Position numbers and translations under genes: made by a program | Assembly: GCF_003711515.1 (NCBI RefSeq) | Contig: NW_021167090.1 | Span: 565,346-629,345, forward strand | Length of the DNA: 64,000 nucleotides | Reading direction: 5' to 3' | Source of the DNA: Sodiomyces alkalinus F11 | Taxonomy: Eukaryota; Ascomycota; Sordariomycetes; Glomerellales; Plectosphaerellaceae | The notes under the pieces: model-generated | Told to the model about the DNA's origin: nothing | The model's input: only the letters and a program-made list of their open reading frames with translations | Database searches by the model: none | In this document: positions 23,046 to 32,500 of the stretch, one piece after another | How positions within the stretch are numbered: position 1 is the first letter of the stretch | Layout: the number at the start of each line of letters is the position of its first letter

Positions 23046-23969
23046 ATGATGCCCCGGCAGCCCTATGCGCCGACGCCGCATAGCTATGTTCCCAACACGA
23101 CATTATCCGCCACCATCAACCTCGATGAAGCAAGTCAATTGTCCTTTTGCTCCATCTTGGCAGTGTGTTTTAATGAACTAACGGGCTCTCTGCTCCGCAG
23201 GAAGTCAAGCTTGCAGAGACACGGGCGGAACGAGACCTCCAAGATTCACTAGCCGAACTGTTTAGCATCATCGTCACCCTCGACGAGCTCGAAAAGGCGT
23301 TCCTTAAAGATGCCATCCCCGAAGCCGACTATACGGAGATTTGCGAACGATCCTTGAAGCAATACAAGTCCATACTCACCGATGAAACGGTGTCCAAGGC
23401 CTTCGGTAGCTTGGAACAGTTCAAGTCGGAATGGGATGTACGTTTGGCCTTTCGTCTCCCTTGCCCCTTCGCATTCCTTCTGCCCTTCTGCCCCTACCTT
23501 TCATACGCTCACTCCCCCTCTCTCGACCTTCTAGCTCGAAGTCCCCCGCGCAACAGAACGCATCCGAGTCGGCATGCCCGCCACAGCAGTCATGACAACC
23601 CCTTCCGGAAATCTCTCGGGCTCCTCGGCTACCCCCGGTGGGGGCGGGGGCGGAGGCGGCGGTGGCGGTGGCGGCACGACGACAAGCGGCACTTTGATTC
23701 TCGAAGCGACGCAAGAGTTCATCACCTTCCTCGATGCCATCAAGCTGGGATTGCTCTCTAAAGACCAGTTGCACCCCCTCCTCACGGACGTGATCCAGTC
23801 GGTCAACAAGGTGACGGACCGCGACTTTGCGAACCGTGGCAAGATTGTCCAGTGGCTCATCACGCTGAACCAGATGAAGGCTACGGATGAGTTGTCGGAG
23901 GAGCAGGCGCGCGAGCTGGACCTTGACATTCAGCAGGCGTATCAAGGGTTCAAGAGTACTTTGTCGTGA
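23046..23969 (+). CDS. vps28: Vps28 subunit of ESCRT-I
   Basis: Vps28 links ESCRT-I to ESCRT-II in sorting ubiquitinated cargo at endosomes. Three exons: 23046-23129, 23201-23437 and 23535-23969, giving 251 aa. Intron 1 (71 nt) begins GCAAGT and ends CCGCAG, a GC-AG intron. No GT donor nearby keeps the frame, and the junction INLDE-EVKLAETRAERDL fits the family. Intron 2 is 97 nt (GTACGT to TTCTAG). The start has two adjacent Met codons (23046 and 23049). The N-terminal core holds LAELFSIIVTLDELEKAF and YKSILTDETV. A run of about 12 glycines (near 23635-23680) forms the linker. The C-terminal helical domain contains DVIQSVNKVTDRDF and IVQWLITLNQMKATDEL. The protein is complete and its end is convergent with MDM12, 43 bp away. 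Confidence 0.93.
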
Positions 23970-24012
23970 ATTGGAATATTGTGTAGTAAAAATGTGCTAT
24001 GCTCTCTCTGCC

Positions 24013-25635
24013 TTAGACTAAAAAGGTCCAGAAACTGGGATAGACAAACTCATTCTCAAATATCCTCCTGACCTGCTCCAGCACGAACCTCTCCACCTTG
24101 CCCACGTTCTTCAGGCTCTGCTTGCCGCCATCCCGCAGCCCAATCTCGCTCTCGACCCGAATCTCCTGCAGCAACCCCGCGAACCGCCTCCCCCCTCTGC
24201 CGCCCCTACCGCCCCGCTGCGTCGCTCCAGCAGCGGGATCGGGGTCATCGCCCCCGCCCTCGTCCTCGCCAACATGGTCATCGTCGTCGTCGTCGTCGTC
24301 ATCGGCCCCCGGACCGCCGCCCACGGCCGCCACGGCGTCCTCGGGGCTGAGGAAGCAAAAATGCACCCGTCGGCGGAGGTGGGCCAGCACGCCGACGCCG
24401 TCGAAGGTCAAGCCCGTGACGCTCAGCTGGACGGGGATGCCGACGAAGCTGGGCATCGGGTAGTCGAGGAGGATCTCGGCCGTCAGGCGCAGGCGGATGT
24501 CGCCGGCGTAGCGGATGCGGAAGACGGCCTGGAGGTCTTCCGGGCGGGGTTCCCTCTGCTTCGGGCCGGGGCCGGGGTGGTTGGGGTCGTCGCTCTGCGT
24601 GCCTGTCGTCCTGGTCGTAGGAGGAGGAGGAGGAGGCTGCTGCTGCTGCTGCGCCTTCTGCCCTCCGCTGCTGCCTCGTCTGATGCTGCTCCTCCTCCTC
24701 CCCCTCCTCCTCTTCGTCGTCCTTCCTGCGTCGTCGTCGTAGTCGGATTCATCTTCCGCGATGGCGGAAGCGGCTTTCGCAGCCGCGGCGGCAAGGTGCG
24801 CTGTATCCCTCGTCGGGGGGCGGGAGGTATTCACGGACGTCGGGGCAAGGGTCGACACGCTCGACTTTTCGCGCAGCTGCCGAGACGATGGAGGAAATAA
24901 GCCGGAGTTGCTGCTGCTGCTGCCGGTATGAAAGTCGCCGCCGAGGGAGATGGAGCTTTGCGAGGCTTGGCGGCTGTGACTCGGCGTCCCGGGGCTGCGA
25001 GCCGGCGACGACGGGGCGGAGGCGGCTGCGCCCCCCCCGGCCCAGATGGCGGATCCGGTGGCTCCTCCCAAATGGTGTGCCCCCGCCACGGCGGCTAGTG
25101 GGGTCTGCGTGCCTGACCAGGCTGGACCGGCGAGGTGGGTTTGGAAGTAGTGGAGATTGGATGCGCCTCCGAGGATGCCGGGGGTTGAGACTCCCAGCAG
25201 GGAGGAGGCCGTCAAGTCGCCTGCGGCGGTCTGTCCGCGAATGGGAGAGTAGGAGCCGGTGTGGTGGGCGGCATGTATCCTGAAAGAGGGTCTGACCGGA
25301 TCTCTATGGCGAGAGCGCTGACGATGGTGCTGCGGTCGTTGTTGTGGTTGTTGGGGTTGTTCGTCTTCTTCTTCTTCTTCTTCCTCCTCCTCCTCCTCCT
25401 CCTCCTCATACTCCTCGTTCTCCTCGTAAAAGTCCGGGAGGGGATCCGTAATATCCTTCAACTCTAGACGCGGCGGGATTACGCCAAACTCAAAGTCGTG
25501 TACCTTGACAGATTTAATGAAGCGCGGTAGAGGCACCGTCTGAAACTTGGCGTGGATGAAATCGCGAATCTTCAGGGCGAGCGCGTCGCCATCTGGACCC
25601 GAGGTGAGGGCTTCCCAGTTGAGATCTACCGACAT
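24013..25635 (-). CDS. mdm12: Mdm12 subunit of the ERMES ER-mitochondria tether
   Basis: Mdm12 is the SMP-domain lipid-transfer adaptor joining Mmm1 to Mdm34 at ER-mitochondria contacts. Single exon, 540 aa. The SMP domain is split. The first part, about residues 1-70, includes [26 protein letters not shown] and [20 protein letters not shown]. The remainder, about 368-540, includes [40 protein letters not shown] and the end [16 protein letters not shown], which is diagnostic. Between them lies a roughly 295-residue disordered insert with a Glu run (about 73-90), Gln/Pro/His repeats, Ser-rich sequence and poly-Gln/Pro. An Asp run sits inside the second part. The insert makes the protein clearly longer than yeast Mdm12. 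A short C-terminal variable stretch [12 protein letters not shown] precedes the last helix. Confidence 0.94.
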   Translation of the reverse strand: MSVDLNWEALTSGPDGDALALKIRDFIHAKFQTVPLPRFIKSVKVHDFEFGVIPPRLELKDITDPLPDFYEENEEYEEEEEEEEEEEEEEDEQPQQPQQRPQHHRQRSRHRDPVRPSFRIHAAHHTGSYSPIRGQTAAGDLTASSLLGVSTPGILGGASNLHYFQTHLAGPAWSGTQTPLAAVAGAHHLGGATGSAIWAGGGAAASAPSSPARSPGTPSHSRQASQSSISLGGDFHTGSSSSNSGLFPPSSRQLREKSSVSTLAPTSVNTSRPPTRDTAHLAAAAAKAASAIAEDESDYDDDAGRTTKRRRGRRRSSIRRGSSGGQKAQQQQQPPPPPPTTRTTGTQSDDPNHPGPGPKQREPRPEDLQAVFRIRYAGDIRLRLTAEILLDYPMPSFVGIPVQLSVTGLTFDGVGVLAHLRRRVHFCFLSPEDAVAAVGGGPGADDDDDDDDDHVGEDEGGGDDPDPAAGATQRGGRGGRGGRRFAGLLQEIRVESEIGLRDGGKQSLKNVGKVERFVLEQVRRIFENEFVYPSFWTFLV

Positions 25636-26519
25636 TGAAGATGCTTTTTGACACTTGTTGCTGTCCAGATACCTTTCGATTCATGTGGGAACAATTCGGA
25701 TATACTTTTCGAGAGGTTTTGGTTTTGAAGGATCCGAGGTGAACAGGTAGGGGGTGGGAGTGAATAAAGATGTGAGAAGTAAAGACGTGAATTAAGGTAC
25801 GTACTGATGAAGTCTCGAGGTTAAGGTGAGTGAAGGTTTTGTGGGTCTCGGTCAAGGGATGGTGGATCGCAGACTCACCGAGGTGAAGCTGACCGAGGTG
25901 AGCCAGAATGACATGGGACGTCTCTGTCTTTTTTTCTCTATGGATTTTTCTTAAAATAAAAAAAAGGAATATAACTGCATATAAAATGTTTGGTAAAAGG
26001 AAGCTTCCGGTGAGTTGCTCTGTTGCTGTCAACTCGACCCTCAACCGTCGACCTTCTTTCTGGGCCACGGCTTCGCAGACACCAACCCGCCTTATCCTCA
26101 GTGTAAGGCCTTAAAGGAAACGTCAAACCAGCCAACAACTGAAGCAGACCGATCACATACTCTGACATGACCCGGGAATCCCAAGGTCGCTGTTGGCTAT
26201 ACGTATGCAACCCATCACGACTCTTTTTGATTATATAGAATTCGGCAGAGCCGGCAGCGTAGGGCCGAATAACCCAAGAATAACCCAGGATGCCATCTGT
26301 TTCGGCATAAGAAGTTAAGCAACCGTTACACCAAACTACACCGTGCTGTCCAGCTATATATATATAATATAATACTCCCGCTCTATAGCATTACACAAGA
26401 AAGCTTTGTTGCCTTCCCCCCGAGTCCAGTTAATCTTGATTAGTTGTAATATCCTATCCGCTCCCCTGAAAATGTAGGCCATTCCTCCGTCTTTCACAAA
26501 GGCCTCGAGTCGTCTCTCT
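25636..26519. other. Gene-free stretch between MDM12 and FAB1
   Basis: This is the MDM12 promoter side and the FAB1 3' side. It contains an imperfect tandem of GGTGAG/GAGGTGA words at 25824-25900, A/T runs near 25930-25985 and an AT dinucleotide run (ATATATATATAATATAAT) near 26354-26372. No gene or RNA is recognised. Confidence 0.5.
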
Positions 26520-29500
26520 CTACTCCTCTTCCATTCGTAGCCGAGACGAGTTGGACATGTGAGGAGAAGGGAACTGATGCCAGCAATTAGGCGATTGGAG
26601 GATGTACCTAGAAGTTGTGTTAGATGGTTGGGTAGCGGAAAATAAGGGACGAGAAAGAAGTGGTTGAGAACAGTAATGACAAGACGGGAGAAGGAGGAAA
26701 AGGGGGAAGAAAGGGGGAAAAGGGGGAAAAGGGGAAGAAAGGGGAAAAGGGGGGGAGAGGGGAACACACCTCGCCATGGCCTCCCGGAACCGACTCTTAT
26801 ACTCCTTCGGACTCGTCACAGTCGGTCGGTTCCGGCCCCCGCCCGCGAACCCCCTATCCTTAATCCAGCTCTCCAGCTTCTTATCCCACGTATACGTGCG
26901 GATGCAGTCGATGATCCCCACCACCAGCTCCCTCCGCCCCTCGTCCACCGCCACCATCAGCGAGTAGTCCATCACGTTCTGCCGCGCCAGGAACAGCGTG
27001 TCGTTCCACACCGACGCCCGCAGCAGCTTCTTCGAGTGCTCCCGCGCGAACAGCGGCGACTCGTAGATGAACTCCACCATGTTCTCGTCCAGCAGCACCT
27101 CGTTCTGCTCCCCCGTCGACTGGATCCGCCGGTTCCGCATCGACCCCTTGAGGTCGAAGATGCGGCTCGGCGACCGGTCGTAGAACAAATTCTCCATCAG
27201 CAGCAGGTCCAGCTTCATCTCCACCCCCGTCGCCGGGTTCTTGATGATGATCTGGAAGAACCCCAGCATCTTCGCAATCACCGACGGCAGGTCGTGGAAC
27301 AGCGCCTCGGCCATGATCCCAAAGTACGCCGGCGCGAACCGCACAAACGCCGACGTCTCCACCGGCGACAGCGCCTTGAGCACCAGCCGGTCGTCCAGCG
27401 TCTTGAGGAACACCGACTTGGTCTTCCCGCCCTTGGAGTCCCACTTGAGGCACCGCGACAGCGACTCGATGATCCGGTCCGCCGCCCCGCACTTGCGCCG
27501 CAGCGCGTCGAACTGCTCCGCGAAAAAGATCTTGCACAGCATCGTCGCCGTCCCTTCCTTGAACTGGCACTTGAGGTGCGTCCCCGTCGACCGCAGCAGG
27601 CTCTTCTCCAGCTCCGCCTCGTCCACCGTCGGCTCCCCGCCCGTCCCCGTCCCCGTCCCCGTCCCCGTCCCCGTGTCCGTGTCCGACTTGTTCGAGTCGC
27701 TCGCTGCCCCAGCGCCAGCCCCAGCGCCAGCGCCCCCCGCGTGGTTGTTGTGGTTCGCCTCTAGGTTCTTCTGGATCGTAATCTGCCACTGCCGTCGGAT
27801 CTCCGCCAGCTTGGACTGGTAGTCGCCCGAGTTCAGCGCAAACGCAATCACCGAGCTGGGCTCGTCCTCTCGCACGATCACGTCCGAGTCGATGAAGATG
27901 TGGTCGCCGGGATTCCCCGGGTAGTCGAGAAGGGGCCAGCAGCTCGCCGAACGCTCGGCCCAAAAGTTGCTCAGGAACTTCATCAAGCTCCTCTTCTGGT
28001 GCTTGGCCAGGTCCAGTGCCATCTCCCCGCTCGGTTCCAGAGCATCCGCCAGCTCCCCGGCGTCCGGTAATATGCCCTCCAGGATATCGTCGTGGTCGCT
28101 CGCCCCGCCTTCGTTGTCAGACAAGATTCCCTGGCTGGTGTTGACCGTGCCCGCGTCGTCCGCCTCGCCCTCGCCCTCGCCCTCGCCCTCGGCCCCTGTT
28201 TGCGTTGGCACCTCCTCCTCCTGCTCCTCCTCCTCTGCCACGGCCGTAAGCGGCTCGCCCGCTGCCTGGGCCTCCGGGGACAGCGACTGCATCTCCGCCA
28301 CCGGCGTCGCAGGAGCCGTTTGTGCCCCGGATGGCGGCTGGGAATGGGGCCCAAGCTTGCTGCCATCTTCCCCCGCTGTCCCGCGTGTTGCCGCCGCTGC
28401 TGCCACGCCTGCGGGCTCGTCATCCGACGGCCCTGCTTCTTGAACAGCATCGTCCACGTCGTCGTACACCTCGACAATGGCATTTGTGGACGTTCGCGGG
28501 AGGAAGGCCCGAGGCTGTCGTGCGGCGCGCTTTTTGCGATCCTCCCGCATCCTCTCCTTCTCAAACTCGCGACTCAGCTGTTCAAAGTGCTTGGCGATAG
28601 CCGACACCCTGGACTCCTTCTTCTTCTGAACTAATCGGGGAATAGACGACGGCGGCGGCGCTTTCCTCAGCGTTTTCGTTTTCCCGCCCCCGAGGCCGAG
28701 CCGTTCCGAGAGTCTCTTGTTTTCCACCCTGAGGGGCCCCTCTGCCACCGCCACCGCCGCCGCCGCAGCCTCGCCCCCGCCTTCACGGCCCGCCGCCTTG
28801 AGATTTCGGGTCGCGATGCCCTTGTCGATGGGGTGCGGCTTTTGCAGAGTCCTCACAGGATGTGACGCCGACCGCACCATCGGCGGTGATACGGTTAGGC
28901 CCGCCCTACGGACCGTCGGCCTTGGCGTCTCGGGGGCGGGAGACGGCTGCTGGCCCGGTGTAGGTGTAGGTGTAGGCGCAGGCGATGACTCCTTGCTGCC
29001 TTCCAGGAGGTGCTGACGCCGTAGTTGCTCGATTCGTTGGGATAGGGTCATTTCCCCCGCACCCGCACCCGCAGCGTCCTCGGCCACGGGACGGCCGGCG
29101 GAAGCGAGAACGAGAGCTTGACTATCCGCCGAGGCCTCCTCGCCGGCCACGTCCGCTTTGCCTTGGCCTTCCTTGTCACCAACCCCCTCGACCTTGACCG
29201 GCGGTCCGAAGGGACTCGGACTAATGTTCGGCGGCGAACCGGACGTAGCAAGGTCCAGGGGCTCGACCCTTTCCAAAGTACTCTCGGCCGAGGTTTTCTC
29301 GACCTCCACGTCGTCTTCTTTCGCCTGGCCCTGTTCGGCGCTCTTGCTCGAGGGGGCGCTGCTTCCGCCCAAGCTCGCATTGCTCCAATCCGTTGGCTGC
29401 GTAGCCATTTTTTCGTCCGTGTCCCCCGTGTCGATCGTCGACGCGCTGCCCTCCGTCGTCGGAAGAGAATCCTTCGATTCGTTGTCCGTGAAGAGCTTCT

Positions 29501-32500
29501 TGAGTTGGAGCATGGTCAACTGTCTTATGTCCTTGTCCGGCAGGAAGTCGGCCTCAAACTGCGTGAAGGCGACGTCCCATTCCCCGGCCTTCTCGAGCAT
29601 CTCCCTGACGATGGCATTGAAGGGGATCACCTCGTAGTACTTCGAGTTGACGTACGTGTCCTGCAGCTGGCGGATCAACGACACCTGGTCTTCCTGGGCT
29701 TTCTTCAGGAGCCTCTCGACTTCGGCCATGCAAGCATCCGTCTTCTCCGGCAGGACGCTGTCGATACGGATGCTCTTTAGCCTCACTTTCACAGAGCTCA
29801 TGAACCGGACCCAACGCGTCTCGATCTTGGTAAACATCTCATTCTTCAATCTGAGGTCATAGTCCACCTTCCACGTGATCCTCGCACGAGGAACGATGAT
29901 CTCGAGGAGGTCGATAGGGTCGTAGTGAATTCGAATCCACGTGTCGCGGAACTGGAAGAGTCTGATCTGCTCCCGATGATCGTGCGGGCAACCCGTACTC
30001 TCGTGCAGCCTGAGCCCCTTGCACCAAAAGAGCAGCTCCAAGTATTTGCCGAACGAGTACTTCCAAGTGCTGTCCGACATGGGCATGGTGGGGGAATCCT
30101 TCTTGCACACCTTGCAGTAGCTCCACATGGTTATGTCCTCCGTGATGTGCTTGGGAGCTGTGGCGGCAGGCTCCGCGAAGACGGTGATGCGAGCTCGGTC
30201 GTGCACATATGTCCGGTGATGTTCCGTCATGGTCCGATCACAGCCGTTGGCCATGCAGATCGAATCTTTGCCCAGACACAGGTCCTCGATGTACTGACCC
30301 AGAGTGCAATCCGGGTCCATGCTGCCATGGGCATCGACGTGTTCGTCGTAGAATGAGATGGCGATGAGACCAGGTTCGGCGCAGGGGATCTTGGTTTCCG
30401 TGCAGATGACCGAGTAGAGGACGACGATGTTCTGATGCGAGTACGGATCGAACAGGTCGATGTTGCCCTGGATGTAGTTCTCCCACTGTCTCGTCTGGGT
30501 CTGATAGGTATGCAACGCCTTGTCGTACTCCGCGTCGTGGACGGCGTGGAGAACTTCCATAATCTGCCGGGGTGCCCTTTGTCCGATGGCATGGACCATC
30601 TCGGGCTTGATGACCTGGAACCGTTGCGGTCTCTTCTCCGGGTCCGCCTGCTCCTCAAAGACGTCCTGGTCTCGCAGGCGCTTGAGATACACCAACTTCC
30701 GCTCTTGCTCTCGCGCCTTCATCAGGAGATACGGCGGCGCAAACTTGACAAATGGAGAGGCGGACAAGATCTTGGTCTCATATCTCGCCACCATGTCGCT
30801 GTAGTAAGTCGGCATCGGTACGTCCTCCGGAACGGGTGTCTCGACCGAAGCACCGGCGGCGTGGGGCCCGTGGAGGGAGGATACTGTCGAAGAAGACTCG
30901 ACGGGGGGCTGATCTTCCGGCTGCTCGGGTGAATGGCCGCCAGTGGTCCCGCTCTGCGAGACATCGAGACTAGTCTGCGAGGGAGGCTCGGGTTCCGAAG
31001 GCGAGGGTTGCGAGACGGACGCCCCCGTCTGGCTGGGTTCGGCGGCGGAAACTGCGGCGACGGACCTCAGGCTGGCCTCGGTCTGTAGAGGCCCTGACGA
31101 TTGCAAAGATGCAAGCTCCTCCTCCGAGGGCAGTCGGATGAACTCGTCCCGCATCAAGCAAGTCTCCAACTTGAGATTATACACAACATACACCATGAAC
31201 TCGGTTATCCTCTTCATCCGGGCCAGAATCTCGGTCGAGCCGCCGCGCAGGGCGATGGTGCATCCGAGCTGTTCCGCACATCCCGAGAGGAAAATGTACG
31301 TCTTCTTCTTGCCCGGATAGTTCTTGTTGACGAAGGTCTTGACCTCGAACCCTGCCGCCCTGCCGACCTGGGTTTGCAGGGCCAGACGGTCGAGCGAAGA
31401 AATGATATCTGCCTCGGCGCATCTCGACACGGCCGATAGGACCGACGGCTTCACATTGTACGCCACGGCTATGTTGGCCTCGGAGAGATACTGCAAGGCA
31501 ACGCCGGAGACGCTCTTCTCGCAGAGCAGGACTTGCGGGCGCAGGTTGATGATCCGATTCACGACGACCCGTAAGAACTCCTTCTCTTGGTCGATGACGG
31601 GCTGCAAGCTCATAAACTGCTGCTGGTGGCGCTGGTACTCGATGGGAAAAGATACCAGCACGATGCGAGGGTCGAGGATTCGGCGGGGCATGCTCTTGAG
31701 GGCCAGGTTCTTGGTGAATATGACGCCCGACACGTAGCAGGTGTCTCCCGGCTTGCCCCCGGGGATTTTCTTCAGCTTAACGTAGTGTCGGATGTCCATG
31801 TCGTCCCCGGCACGGATGTCGGGCACGACATCGTCGGTGCACCGGAGCAGTATGGGGGCGAGGGCCTTTTCCCACGCGTGCGCATTCGGTATCCTGGAGT
31901 CTTCCAGGAGTTGGTGAAGCAGCTTCTTCACATGCAGCATGCTGGACAAGTTGAGCTCGATTTGCGGCTCCTTATTCTCCAGCATCGAGTCGCTTCGCGT
32001 CAGCTTGGTGGCCTCGACCGCCGTACCGCCATCCGGCTGAAAGATGCCGTCGCTGGACACAGAGAACCCCTTGAACACGCCAGAGCGGGGCCTGGGGGAG
32101 CGCATGTGATGGATATTATTCCCACCAACGTTGCTCAGATTTCGTCTTCGCCCAGGCCGGGCATGAACGAGGGGGCTACCCGGCAGGGCTTCGTCCATAC
32201 CGCGCAGACGAAGCTTCCTAGCGGCACCAGCGAAGGGACCGAAATTGCTCTTGTCGCGATCGAAGCTCGACGGTTGCAAGTCACTCGTTGCCATGGTGGC
32301 GGAGATGCTCATCTGCTCATCACCGCTGGATTCGTCAGACATGTACGCGGCCAAGTCCGGGTCAATAATATTGTCGTCGTGAAAGGCAGTGTATCGCGGC
32401 TTGAGGGCCATCTCTTCGTTTATGTCTTTCCGGAAGGGCGCACTGTCGTCGGGGTTCGGTTTGAACTTGGACCAAAAGTTGTGTTTCGAGTGATGCCTCC

